From positions 23,934,661-23,998,660 of the forward strand of contig OZ035961.1 of NCBI GenBank assembly GCA_964034945.1: a DNA stretch of 64,000 nt. Direction: 5' to 3'. The stretch is from Chrysopilus asiliformis. Taxonomy: Eukaryota > Arthropoda > Insecta > Diptera > Rhagionidae. How positions within the stretch are numbered: position 1 is the stretch's first letter; every line of letters begins with the position of its first letter. The notes beneath the pieces are model-generated. The model saw only the letters and a list, made by a program, of their open reading frames with translations, did not search any database and was not told where the DNA came from. This document shows positions 11,833-23,519 of this stretch, piece after piece. A program made the position numbers and the translations under genes.

Positions 11833-11915
11833 ATGACCATATGTCCCGGAGACAGCCCCGCATTTAGGCATGTTGTCCAAGCGTCACGGAAATAAAAATG
11901 GTACCCTGGAATTTT
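11833..11915 (+). mobile_element. hAT-like terminal fragment (Zaphod-like)
   Basis: TGACCATATGTCCCGGAGAC followed by CGCATTTAGGCATGTTGTCC and GCGTCACGG matches the ends at 37344 and, inverted, 23516 (GACCATACG, CAGTC, GCATG or GCATT, TTGT, CGG). Only one end is seen, so this is a fragment. Confidence 0.45.
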
Positions 11916-12039
11916 GCAATTCAATGTTGTGGTTTCTTATTCACTCAAAAAATTGACCTCATAACCCCAAAATTTTTGACTCCGGCGCAGTTCTTTTAGG
12001 AATTGACACCACAACACATTTTTCTTAACAAAAAATCTT

Positions 12040-12075
12040 CTGTGGCGCATTGCATTGCTTTTTTCCTGCGGCACA
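12040..12075 (+). repeat. Two GCGGCGCA-type words
   Basis: CTGTGGCGCA (12040-12049) and CCTGCGGCACA (12065-12075) lie 25 bases apart immediately before dispersed repeat Z copy 3. Confidence 0.4.
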
Positions 12076-12079
12076 ATTT

Positions 12080-12450
12080 TTTTTTGTATGGGCTAGAGAC
12101 TTGAAATTTTACGCAAATTCGTTTTTCGTGAAATGCAGGGCTAAGTTCGTTAGTGGGCAAAAATGGACCATTAGTGGGGATACCCCCCATACGAACGAAA
12201 ACATTTTTTGCGAATATCTCAAAAACGGTGCATCTTATCAAAAAAGTCCAAGAACAAAAGTTATTTAGAATATGATTCTACATAAAACTCCCATACATCA
12301 AAATCCGATTGGAATAAATTTTAAAAAATCTTATTGGAAAGTTTGACTGCAAAGTGGAATTTTGGTACAACTGTTCGAATTTTGATACGAATATCACCAT
12401 ATGGGTTTTCAATAATTGCCAGATTGGCAATTATAGCTTTTGTTATGTTT
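12080..12450 (-). repeat. Dispersed repeat Z, copy 3
   Basis: Inverted relative to copy 1 and parallel to copy 2. Shared blocks are GAGACTTGAAATTTTACGC, GGGCAAAAATGGACCATTAG, GAATATCTCAAAAACGGTGC, CATAAAACTCCCATACATCA and the final ATTGCCAGATTGGCAAT. Unlike copies 1 and 2 it lacks an adjoining GTCC or GACA array. Confidence 0.65.
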
Positions 12451-13690
12451 AAGAATGAAAAAGAACTTCAATGATTCAAGCACGGAAAAATATCAAAAGA
12501 TAGACGCGCCCACGCGCCGTGATGTCTTTTATAAAAACCGCATGCAATTATCCCATAAGAACCGTCGTCGTCTCGTTTTAAAAACATTATTTTTTACACA
12601 TCTATTGGAATGTGCATTAAACTATTACGATTGCCATATTGAAACCAAAGATATTAATTTTGCAAATCTGTGTAATGTCATACCCCATTTTCCAGTTATT
12701 TGAATCACATGTTCAAATCAGTATGTTTACAAACAAACCACCTTCATGATTACCGTTGAATGATGTTAAAATTTTACTCAGCATCGCAATTCTGTTTAAG
12801 TTGATGGAAGTGAGCAGAGCATTAAATAAAACCCCAAGGTTTCTTTTCCTTAATAGGAAAATGATTTGTGTAATTTATTAATCATTTAGTCAATGACCAG
12901 TCATAAAGATTTATGCAAATTTTCACGAGGTGACAACCATCTTTGCGTATTTTTTTTTATCTGTTTGTTGCTAAAAATATATCTATTTGAAGATATTTTA
13001 CATAGCACTTATCTTTATACGAATTTTTGATATCTAAGTTGGGTAAATCACGCAACTTGAATTTACGTTAGTGTTTCGCACGAGTTGACTGATGTCATGT
13101 TTAAAATTCATTGAATTGTACCATTTTTCATTCTTAAGCATTATTTTTCATTTTTCAAAAAAAGTGTCTTCATATCTTTCAGTTGAATCTAATGTAGTTT
13201 ATTTACACCTTCTACTTGTAGACGTGTGCGAATAGCTAAGGGCAAACTAGACTGGATGATAAATCTGTATACGTAGTAAAGTGATATGCAAACATTGCAC
13301 CTTATTATAATATTCATTGTGTTACGCTAGGTCTTTTTTACTTTGGGGGGAAAACTACTTGCGAAAATATTATAGTGATAGTATAAACACTTAAAGACGA
13401 CGGCCAAAAAGTCACTTTTCATTCCGATGGATGCGGGAAATTAATGTTTTTTTTTCATTTTTCAAAGAGTATATTTTAGTTTTTACATTGCGAAACTCAT
13501 GTAGCAAAGTGTTGTTGAAGAAGATATCAGTTGATTTCGTTATGGCGTTTTAAAACCTTTTATAATCGTAGGCATTGGGATAATTGTTTAGGTAATTATA
13601 AGGTCTAACCTGGCAATGCCGTGATCGGACAGATTGACCAGCATTTACACTGCTCAGCTAAAACAGAATAAACGTGTTTTATATATACAA
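12451..13690. other. AT-rich sequence, no gene recognised
   Basis: No element ends, repeats or exons were recognised. An 87-codon plus-strand frame at 12440-12703 has no recognisable motif. Confidence 0.4.
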
Positions 13691-13730
13691 CTAGCAGACC
13701 CTTCGTTGCCAGCTTAAAGTTTTTTGTGTA
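13691..13730 (-). mobile_element. Helitron-like 3' end fragment, family 1
   Basis: Read on the minus strand this is GGCAACGAAGGGTCTGCTAG then T, a diverged copy of the 3' terminus at 27763 (CCCGGCAACGACGGG, spacer, CTAG before T). Sequence further inside is not clearly related, so it is probably a truncated copy. Confidence 0.5.
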
Positions 13731-13734
13731 AATT

Positions 13735-14400
13735 AAAAAAAACCATAAATAACTTAAAAACTTTCCGGAAAAAGCATTATCCTTGCAGAAACTTCCGTTT
13801 CGAATTTTCAAATTCCAACACCAGATTCGTGATAAGCAACCCTGAAAACCTCCCAAAGCCATTTTTTCCAGGGAAAAATTGGAAAAAGGATATATGCGTT
13901 ATCCGCACCTTCCGATTCGAATTTCGTGATTTTGCGTTGTATATCAAAACGCCATATATCGAGGTTTTGTACTTTTTTTTATAATTTTTTATGTGTATGA
14001 ATTGTAGAATTGATGGAGCTGCAAATTCTGAATAATGTTTCTATTTACAATTGATTAAAAGTTTAAAATTTTGAGAATAAAAAAAAATCTTGAAAATTTA
14101 GCGTTGTAGAACGTTGTATATTAAAACGTCACATATCGACGTGTCCTAAATCGCCTGTAATGAACTTTTTTTAAAAAACTTCGTAAAAATACCATCTTGC
14201 ATGTGTCGAACTAATGAGTTAGTAAGCGGTTAGTAGTTTCTATCACAAACCAATTTCGTTTCTTTTGAGTTGCTCCTTGTGTACTGTACCTTAGAGTAAA
14301 TAATAAAATCGTGCTACTCAAAAGAGATTTTTTGCTCGTTTTCGGTAAAAAATAAGTATTAATATAGGGTGAGTGCGCAAGGAACTGACTATTAAAAATA
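13735..14400. other. AT-rich sequence, weak repeat traces
   Basis: Near 13930-13965 and 14100-14160, strings such as TATATCAAAACGCCATATAT, CACATATCGACGT and ATCGCCTGTAA resemble, in diverged form, the ATATACGACGTTT repeat at 55728-55828. No gene was recognised. Confidence 0.3.
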
Positions 14401-14406
14401 AATTTG

Positions 14407-14515
14407 TTTTTCTATTGTTAAATATTGAATGTATTTATGATCCTTTCATTAGAAATTTGAATAAAATCAGTCAAATTTCTAATGAAAGAACTTTAAAATC
14501 ACAACAATAGAAAAA
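14407..14515. repeat. Foldback (inverted repeat) element
   Basis: CTTTCATTAGAAATTTGA (14443-14460) is perfectly inverted as TCAAATTTCTAATGAAAG (14471-14488) around a 10-base loop. An outer pair, TTTTTCTATTGTT and AACAATAGAAAAA, extends the structure. It is probably the core of a miniature element; no target duplication was identified. Confidence 0.7.
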
Positions 14516-14519
14516 TCAC

Positions 14520-15250
14520 GGGATGACCGCGTTATACTGACTCATGGTTTATGGTAGAATATTTTTTTTCAACCCTCATAGTTGGATATTATGATTTATG
14601 TTGCCTGAGGTGGATGTAAATCTATATTGATCCTTCATTGGTGCATTTCACTGGAAAATCCCTTTGCAAAATGAAATCATAGCTATATAGTTTGTATTTG
14701 CCTATAGCAATTTATATTCTGCTATTGTATAAAATTGCATTACGACATCTCATTTTTTCTTCGCTTAGTGAAAAAATTGGGTTAATGTTTAACGACTGCA
14801 TGAATAGCTTTTTAATGGCGGAAAGGGTTTTATGATGAATTAACACCCTCTCATGACGTTGAATTTATGTTTGGTGAAAATATTTTCTAGGTAACTTGAG
14901 TCTCCTTTTAGATCGCTGTAAAAATGCGATTTTATTTTGTTTGTTTAGTAACTTTTTTAGTAAAAAAAAATACTGTAGCTTCAATGATGTGAATACAAAT
15001 TGCTGTTTCTTCAAATTTGTGAAGGTTTAGGAAGTTGATTTTTGGGTCGTGCTGAGATTGATTGGAATTAAGGATTTTTCTTAGATTTTGGGAAGCAATC
15101 GATATGTCCGATTGTTAGTTAATTAAACAATTTTTCCAAACTTTTTTTTAACAAATATTATGCCGAAATACAGTTTTATTCTGCTCGTATTATTACTCCT
15201 CTCACCACCTGAATTATATTTATATTTTTTGTATGGGAATTGTTTTGGGT
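14520..15250. other. AT-rich sequence, no gene recognised
   Basis: No repeats, exons or element ends were recognised in this stretch. Confidence 0.4.
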
Positions 15251-15252
15251 AG

Positions 15253-15540
15253 GTGTGCGCACTCCTATATGGGTATAAAATCCTCAAAACTTTCAAACAG
15301 GTCTAAGATGCATCTCACTTTAGGAAAGCGGGAGGGAAGGGGGGGGGGGGTAGTGACAGGGGTATAAAACCGCATTTGAATAATCCTGAAAAAGTTTGAT
15401 AAGGATAAGGGGGGATCAGAAAAATCTATAATGATCGTAACGATTTTTATAGACAGCCCTTTCAACCAAGCCGACCAAATTATCACTAAAAAGAATCCGT
15501 CGTGTGCGATGCCTCTTACTTTCAACAACGACTTCCAGGT
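15253..15540. repeat. G-rich repeat fragment
   Basis: This segment contains a 12-G run (15339-15350), GGGTATAAAA words on both sides, and composition like the G-rich part of the Helitron-like copies. Diagnostic ends are missing, so membership is only suggested. Confidence 0.3.
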
Positions 15541-15759
15541 ACAAAAGATTTATTGGTACTGATCTGCACTAAAAGAAAAATGTTATGTCAGTTTCAAATA
15601 TTTTCACCAATTTTTTGGTCTTTTGAATCACAACCATAATTGACGCGCAATACCTGCAAAAACTTTAATAATGGCAGAAAAGGCTAAGTTATGCCTAGAG
15701 TTGTCGATAAGAAGTTCTATTGATCTGTCCATAAAATATTTTATTTTAACCACCCCACG

Positions 15760-16070
15760 TAACCTTCTGCAACCAGCGTAACAAAGTCACTGAAGTAACA
15801 AAGTCGTCAGTGGCTAATGAGTTGCTCTGTACCTAAAATGCAACTTGTCACAAAAATACCTTTTGGAAACCGGTGCTTTGTGATTCATTTTTAACTCATG
15901 TTGTACATTTAAAACTTTTGCACCCAGTTACAAAATTACTCATTGTAAACTGTTACTTTGTTAACAATTTGCCACTTATCCGTTGCCATTACCTGGATTG
16001 AGATACTGTTCGGCTACCATAAAGTAACTAAATTTGATTACCGAGAACCGCAACTTTTTACCTCACTCAG
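15760..16070. repeat. GTAAC/GTTAC-rich repeat, possible W relative
   Basis: CGTAACCTTCTGCAACCAGC, AGTAACAAAGTC, CAGTTACAAAATTACTCATT and many further GTAAC, GTTAC and TTGCA words resemble the arms of repeat W at 39482-40700 and 52855-53030. No tandem array is present here. Confidence 0.35.
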
Positions 16071-16079
16071 AATAATCTG

Positions 16080-19000
16080 TCCCGGTTTAACACGAAAAAA
16101 ATGGTCACCCTAATTCAAGAAACATTTGTTAGAACGATTTTGAAGAATTTTGACAACTTAACCCACGCCAAACAAATTTTTCCCTTCTACACGACCATGT
16201 GACAAAAAACTGGGTAAACTTTCAAACTCTACTGAGTTTTTATTTTTTTGCTTGAATTCGCCGTTTGTACAAGTTTCCAGTGCCATATCGTTTTTCTTAT
16301 GAATTTTTGTTCCTTTCGTCCCTTGACTTAGCATCATGTCTATTTTTAAAGAGTTTACTTTTCGCTATACATATTTGCCTTGTCCAATGAAGAGAAGGAA
16401 ACTATGAAAAATATAAGTTAGTTAAACTTTTTCAGATGATCCTTTCTCTGTTTACTTTTCTGAAGCGGAAAAAATTAAAATAGACTTTATTTCGCTGTAT
16501 ATTTTTTTACAGATATGATATTCAGTTTTTATGTTGTCGTTGGCGTAGTTGTTTCTTGACTTTATAGTATTTTTGCGATAGATAGGGATGTGGCTATGAG
16601 TTTTTTTTTTCTTTTTTCGGTTTCTTATATAGTTTATGTAATGGAAAAGGTGATGCATCCGCCATGCTGGCAATAGTTTTCTCTGATTCTGAATGTATAT
16701 ATAAATTTCTCATATTATGATGGGTCCATCCCGTCTTTAGATCTTTAGCAATAGATCCGGGTTCGGGTTCATAGCCTCCTTCCCAGTCAATGTGCACAGA
16801 AACGAAACGAAACGAACTAACTTTGAAAGTTTTGCTGATTCTCTAGGAAAAAGTAAACACAGGAACTTCAAGTATCTTCAAATAGCATCACATAAAGTCA
16901 TAAAATTTTATTTCTTCTAATATTTATGATAGAAATGTGATAGTGTGTTTGTGTTCTCATATTATAGTGTATACAATATTTATTTGAAATGGATGAAAGA
17001 GTACCATTGCCGTATGATGGAAAAAGTTGCCATCAAAGTGGAACACTGAAACTAAACTGAACATATTATTTCCATTGCCTATAAGAAGTATACTTCAAAC
17101 AAACTTACAAAGTTCACTAAATGAGGGCGAAATTCACATACTTAATAGGACATATAGAATATGAAGAGGGTTGGTAACGTAAGAGATTTTGAGGTTAGAA
17201 TTAGATTTCATCACTATACAAGTTGAATCCGGGCAGATATTGCTGAAATCCAGTCGGGAGCCAGCCCGGAATCCAGACAGTGTCTTAAGGAAAATCGACA
17301 ATTCGACCCCGAGAGAGGTTCCTTAATTTCATATTCAGTTAACGTTTACCTCATATGTGTGTATTTCTTTACCTTCTTACCGACATCAGAGATACATGCT
17401 CAGAATAACCGACGACACGCCGATCCGGGTCTATTTGTTCATTTGTCGCCATGATTCCTGAACTATGATTACAATAAAATATTTGATATATGGACACATA
17501 TGGTAGTGTACGACTTTGTATGCACCAGCGGCGGACACAATTCAGTATCGATTTTTATTTTCCAATCGAATGGTATGTTTACCAAGAAGGAATTTTGAAA
17601 TTTACACTGTTGCATCAAGCCGGGTCGATCCGTCGGGTGCGTCACCTCGAAATTTCTCAATTTGTCATTAAATATTGCGAAAATCGAATGGAATTCGTAT
17701 TGAAAAATTCCCTCTTCGAATTCCTGAAATTTGCTCTTTTCTGTTACAAATAATTCGATTCATCGTCGACCATTGCATTGCCGCAAAGTCAAAATTTTGC
17801 AATTGTAAAATAACTACCCAACAATGCGAATATGCAGTCGCTGAGTTTGGATTTCGTGAATTGCTGAAATATCTTGGCACCATGCCGATTAAAGTATACT
17901 TTGGGATGTGAAATTTAAATAGTGGCAACTTACGGAAACTGGCGAGATTCTCGACGGAGCCAAATGGGAATCAGCGGGAAATGATTGGGAACACGAGGCG
18001 ACCGGGAATCTGTCGAACAAACTAAAACCTCTAGTAGTACCTACTCACCACGAATTAACATCGAGAAGCAACAAGTGCTGATTCTGCGACGGCATCCGTC
18101 GGTGATGAGATGAATATGACGATGATGATCCCACTTCTGAAAGCTATATGGAACTTCGGGTTTCCGCTTTTCTGTTACGGATTCAGAAACAACAAATATT
18201 GTCTACAGTCCCGGCTTCCATGAGAAGTGAGAAATTGTTCGACCACAGTCAAGTCGGCTATGGTGACATAAAGTCAACGAAAAAATTATGATGATAAAAG
18301 TTGAATGCTCATCGTAAAAAACCACTGAGTTGAGTGGGATGAGATGAATTCTTTTTTCGGGTGGATGATGTCGATGGACCATTCTTCGTGTCCCGTGAGA
18401 TATTTTGCCATCGCAAAAAATAACCATAAGCCCCAAAGACATTTTGTTATGTCAATTTATCGGGAACGACCACGTCGTGAATGTTTCTTTTTCTTCTCTG
18501 GAAAATATTCCGATCCCGATGGATAATGGGGGAAGCTATAGAAAATATCATCATTATCATTTATCCAACTGCTAGGCTATTTTGGATGCATTTCCCATCA
18601 CCATTGCTGTGAATTTTTAAGTTGTCCCAACATTTCTTCGGGATATTTTTGGTCAGCTATAAAACTTTTAAAAGACTTTTGTCATTTTAAAGTAAATGAT
18701 CGTGTTGACTTAAGATGATTCCATATAGTCGGGCTCGTTGTCGTCAATTTTTCTACATCTGCTCCACTTTGTTCCGCCATCGCCAAACTGATGAATGAAA
18801 GTTCTTTCTGCTATACAGAAAAATTGTGCAACAATATATTCTTGGAAAATTTCGAGGTTATAGCAAGCAGTCGTATGGTTATTTTTATTTGATCGTTTGT
18901 TTTGGCAGTTTCCTTATTATTTTTTTTTCTTATTTTACGTTTCTTATAAAAAAGAAACACTTTTTTGATGAACAGAAAAAATTGCATACTTATTTATTTT

Positions 19001-19680
19001 TGTATGGCGTTTTTGTCTGTGCCATTAAGTCGATTCGAGAATTTTATTGCCTGAATTTATCTTTATAAACATTTTTGAAATCATTGACGTTGCCATCATT
19101 TGGCAGCTCCTCGAAAATTGGTCCGTTGACTTGGATGAGAATTATTTATTGTTACTACTAAATGATATAATAGTCTTTAGCGAAAGATTCATTCTGAATC
19201 CGTTGTTCATCTAATGGACATTTCTATCCTAATAATGTCTGTCGTATATTTAAGGCGCGATTTTATTTCGCGAGTTAGGAAGTAAAATTATGACGCTGCG
19301 ATATTTTTAAATAATTAGGTGAACTTTGTATATTTAAGGGCATGTCAATAAAACACAACACGTCATGTTAGTTTTAGTCTTTTCTGATCATACTTTTTTG
19401 TGACTTTTGCATCAAGTTCGGAATCGGAGTCACGCTACTGGAATAACATCCCATTTTTAGGGAATCATTGCAGAACAGTCTCCTATCTCGTATATTCCTA
19501 TTTGGATTTTCCCCCGTGAATTAGGCATTCGATATATATTTGTACTTGTTGCTGACATATTTTTGAATTTTTTGACCATATCATTTCCAAAATTATGACA
19601 AAATTCTGTTTTCTTAATAGGAATTCCAACACATTTTGTTAATTGTTGTTATTGGTTTAACAATACGGGAGTTAGCAGGG
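16080..19680. other. Sequence without a recognised gene
   Basis: The largest part is AT-rich. Between 17190 and 17330 and between 17490 and 17930 the composition is more balanced, and frames of 60-90 codons are open on both strands, but none shows a recognisable domain. These could be old coding relics or chance. Confidence 0.35.
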
Positions 19681-19684
19681 GGTG

Positions 19685-19860
19685 GAACGTGGGTAAGAAG
19701 GAATGGCACTCTTGGGTGTAAAACCAGTTCCTTGATATCAGTAAGCTCCTCTGAATGTTTTATTCAAATCGGTTCAAAGGTTTTCAAGTTTTAAGCGAAC
19801 AAACAAACGACAGACACACAAGCCTGTTTCCGCTGATTGGTGGATCTGCTAAAAGATACC
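19685..19860 (+). repeat. Repeat-like fragment with CAAACAAAC tail
   Basis: AATCGGTTCAAAGGTTTTCA followed by AAGCGAACAAACAAACGACAGAC resembles the primer-like 'AACCGATT' segment plus short tail seen in arthropod non-autonomous elements. Element ends are not visible. Confidence 0.3.
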
Positions 19861-19869
19861 TGGAGTATA

Positions 19870-20690
19870 AGGATAATCTCATTATTATGCAGATGACCCT
19901 AAGATTTTTTAAATTAGGTAAAAAAATCAGGCTAAAAAACCTTTCCGCACCTCAAAAAAAAAAACTGAAAATATTTTTTTTAAGTGTGCAGAAAATCGGA
20001 TTTTTTGATTCCTACTTTTCCGAATTTCTTTTTTACATGGAATTTTCTTCAACACGTAAACAATGAAGCAATTTTGATTATACAAACAAAAATCCCTTTA
20101 AATGATTGAAGCCATCCATATCTTCAAAATACACTTCAAAATATTGTCAAATAGAAAATATTTATCTAAAAATATTTGTCATCTTCACATAGATTTTGTT
20201 TTCCCTTTTCCTTGAATAATATATGTTTTAAATGCTATCTTGCATATTTCAATCTTACGCTTGTCTATCATTCAAAAGATTAAAATTAATCCCGTTGACA
20301 TAAACTGAAACGAATGAAATCTACATAATTCATTCGAAAAGTGTTAAATTCTAACAATTTTTTTGTTATGGTTTTGAGAATATTTTAAACTTGAACAGTG
20401 AAATTGAGCTTTCGTTCGCAATCAGAATGTGTCAAAAAAGCATCAAGTAATCCTGCTAGTTATCTATGTGTGTTTTGTATGATTCGTATGGAATTTATTT
20501 TCATTCTGTTATTACAGTTCGTGGCACAATTGAAATTAGAATAGATATAAGAAAAAAGGCATGCTTCCTTCGTTGTTATACAAGTTATACTTCAAGTGAG
20601 TTTTTCAGAGATACGATAAAAATATAACTAAAATTCAATCACAAATAGGCTTTCCTGACGCACACCAATTTTAAATTTACTCCAATGATT
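19870..20690. other. AT-rich sequence, no gene recognised
   Basis: Apart from poly-A and poly-T runs there is nothing recognisable. Confidence 0.4.
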
Positions 20691-20699
20691 ATCCTATAA

Positions 20700-21196
20700 T
20701 CCTATAATATAATAAGAGGAATGTTTGCACAACGATCTCGAAAACCCGCCTAACGATTTTCACGAAACTTGGGGGTTAGGGATTTTCGGGGACAAAAAAC
20801 CGATCAAGATAGGTCTCACCTCTGAGAAAATTCCCTTCGATACCCCTCTCCTGGTATCTTCGAATTGGGTGGTCCGATCTTAATGAAAATTTACAGTATT
20901 ACTAAAGGGGTTAAGGGCTTTCGATCTTTCCACTACAAACCTTACTTTTCCCTCCCCTCGATACCCCTCGCCTGGTGTCTTCGAATTACGTGAAGGTATC
21001 TTAGTGAAATTCGCAATATTGCTAGGGAGTAACGTTTTTCGATATACATTCTAAAAATACTACTTTTTAGATATTTGGATCTAGGATTTCAAACCTCAGG
21101 AAAGGTGGTGTCGAGATTACGTGAATCTACCCTTTTCTGCAAAATTTCAGCAAAAGGACGACTTTGAGGTGGCCGAGCATGGCTCGGTTTTCCTGG
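20700..21196 (+). mobile_element. Helitron-like non-autonomous element, family 2
   Basis: The 5' end is A then TCCTATAATATAATAAGAGG, a typical Helitron-like start. Close to the 3' end is a perfect hairpin CCGAGC-ATG-GCTCGG (21173-21187), followed by TTTTC and CTGG (fits CTRR) with T outside. Inside are CTCGAAAACCCGCCTAACG and two related blocks with GATACCCCTC-CTGGT-TCTTCGAATT. No Rep/helicase is encoded. An alternative start is the TC at 20692. It differs in sequence from family 1. Confidence 0.65.
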
Positions 21197-21199
21197 TAC

Positions 21200-22255
21200 T
21201 ATTATTTTATGCCGTTTAAAGGATTTTTTTTATTTTGGGGTATTCCAATTTTTGTAAGGATTTTTCTTTAGTTGGGCATTCAATTTTTTATTTAGGGGTG
21301 TTTCAATTTTTTTTTTACAAAAAACGACCCAACAAGGCAGCCAAGACTGTGAAAAGTTCGAAAATGGTAATCAAAAATTTAAATTTTAAATGTTTAAAAT
21401 TTGCCAACAAAACGTTTTAATCGAATTTTTTATTTGTCACTTTTGGATCCGGTATAATTATTTAAAACAGTTTTTGATAACCCGTCAATCATATAAGGGA
21501 GTGTCATTAATTTCTTGACTGACAAATGATACTTTTCTCAAGTTGGTTTTTCCTGAAATGAAAAATAAAAAATTGATTGCATTTAAATCAATTATCCTTC
21601 CGAGAGTTCTGCTACCAGTATCCAGCAATACATCGGGGTCTATAGTGTTCTTTTAAAATATCAATTAAGAACGTTTTTTTTATCGGATGTGACAGACACT
21701 TGGATAATTCCTGCCAGACAAATACTTTCTCTGCTGGATATTTATTAAATGCAGGCACACAAGCAACTATTTTTATTACACATACTCGTAGCTATGACAC
21801 GAAAACTGTGCCATCATATGGAAACATATGTCTCATGTGAGCTGTATTTTGAAGCTATATAGAGGGGAACGGTGAGCAATTGCTTCAAATTGCCAACAGT
21901 TTATTCTTATTAAAGTTAATTGACCAAATGACGTGGCTAATCAATCGCTCGAATGAACGGCGATTTTAATGTTTTTTTTTTCTAAAGTTTTTCTATAAAG
22001 AAGTTTTGTCTGATTGAAGTTAAAAAAAATTAATTTAATATAAAAAAATTTATTACACAGCGACAATTGTAAAGTGAAAGAGATATTATAAACTTTTGGT
22101 AATTATGTGAAACTATTAATGAAATTAAGTTAAAATAAAATTTGTACGTCGAAAAAACGAGATTTTTTTGCTCGACGTAGATTGAAAATTGAGTCATAGA
22201 AATATAAAAGCACTTATTTTTGATAAAACATTAAAAAAAATTAAATAGATTTTTG
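21200..22255. other. AT-rich sequence, no gene recognised
   Basis: No exon, repeat or element end was recognised. Confidence 0.4.
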
Positions 22256-22307
22256 GCTTTATAAGTAGGGTAACCATACGCCACGAAATGGCTGGGAATG
22301 ACTTGTA

Positions 22308-23079
22308 AAGGGTGTTTTTTAAGTCCGATAGAACTTTAAATTTTAAATAGTAACAGAAAAAATTAAATTTTAATCAATTTTTTTTATTTTCTCGAAAGAT
22401 GAATACATTACATTAACATTTGAAAATGATTTCGGGCATACGGCCATCGCGGCTGTTCTTGACGCAGCGCATTCTGGACGTCCAATTTTGGGCCACTTTT
22501 TCGAGCACTGCTGGCCGTATGTCACGAATAACACGAACAATGTTGGCCTCCAAGGCGTCAATTGTTGCTGGTTTATCAGCATAAACCAGTGACTTCACGT
22601 TGCCCCACAGGAAATAATCGAGAGGTGTCAAATCGCACGACCTTGGAGGCCAATTGACAGGTCCATTTCTCGACATCAAATTATCGCCAAATTTTGATTT
22701 CAATAAGTCGATGGTTGCGGTCGCCGTATGGCACGTAGCGCCATCCTGTTGAAACCACATCTCGTCCGGATCAATGTCATCCATATTTTCAAACAAAAAA
22801 TCATTGATCATGGTGCGGTAACGATCTCCATTGACCGTAACGCTAGCTCCGGCCTCATTTTTGAAGAAATAAGGTCCGATGATGCCACCAGCGTGTAAAC
22901 CGCACCAAACGGTGCATTTTTCTGCATGCAATGGAGTCTGTAGGGTCTCTTGTGGATTGGTCTCACTCCATATGCGGCAATTTTGCAAAAATGAGCTTCA
23001 TCGCTGAACAAAATCTTGAAACTCAAAACTTTTCGCCAGAAATTTTTGCCTCTAGCACATTTTGCTAAAGAAAAATTCA
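22308..23079 (-). pseudogene. Mariner-type (D-D spacing 41) transposase relic
   Basis: A Tc1/mariner transposase that would cut and paste its own element at TA sites in the nucleus. Read on the minus strand, FSDEAHF (first catalytic Asp) near 23000 is followed by a small deletion that shifts the frame. The main frame, ending in a stop at 22413, then carries VWCGLHAGGIIGPYF, VTVNGDRYR, WFQQDGATCHT (second Asp) and WPPRSCDLTPLDYFLWG (third Asp). I count 41 residues between the last two aspartates, as in the DD41D group. The sequence after the stop ends in GTTCTATCGGACTTAAAAAA CACCCTT next to a TA at 22306-22307. The N-terminal DNA-binding half is missing and the copy is inactive. Confidence 0.85.
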
Positions 23080-23154
23080 CCTGCGGCGCATTCATTAAAT
23101 AATCTTCAATTCAATAGTGGGATATTCGTTTCTAAAAGTTTTGCCAGCGGCACA
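23080..23154 (+). repeat. Two GCGGCGCA-type words at the mariner truncation
   Basis: CCTGCGGCGCA (23080-23090) lies at the point where similarity to the transposase stops; CCAGCGGCACA (23144-23154) follows 53 bases later in a context nearly identical to that at 6403. Confidence 0.45.
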
Positions 23155-23519
23155 ATTTTTGTTGTATTTTGCAAAATTTGTTTAAAGCGCAAATACCGAA
23201 GCTGATGATTTAAATCAAGTGCTGCCCAGTTCCAACCGAAAATTTATTTAATTTTTTGTGTTCTTTACGTCACAACCGAAATTGTGAAAATACAAATAGA
23301 AATTGTAAAAATACCATATCATAAAAGGTAATTTACAGCAATCGCCAGCCGAAGTAGAGTAATTTTTGGATATTTAGCATCGTTTTTTCTAGCGTTTGAT
23401 AAAAATATGAAACTAAAATGAAAAATCCGGGACAAGAGTTTAATTTCCGGGACGTTCCGGCACAACATGCCTGATTCGGGACTGTTCCCGCTATTGTGCG
23501 ACGTATGGTCACCCTGTCA

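Larger units (their letters stand above)
22266..23516 (-). mobile_element. hAT-like element, apparently split by a mariner insertion
   Basis: The left end TAGGGTAACCATACGCCACG and the right end, read inward, CAGGGTGACCATACGTCGCA are inverted and match the better preserved element at 37344-38155. The right side reads inward through CGGGAACAGTCCCGAATCAG and GTTGTGCCGGAACGTCCCGG, like Zaphod-type hAT ends. The mariner relic begins 40 bases inside the left end after a TA. No 8-bp duplication matches at the two ends, so this could also be two separate fragments. Confidence 0.5.
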
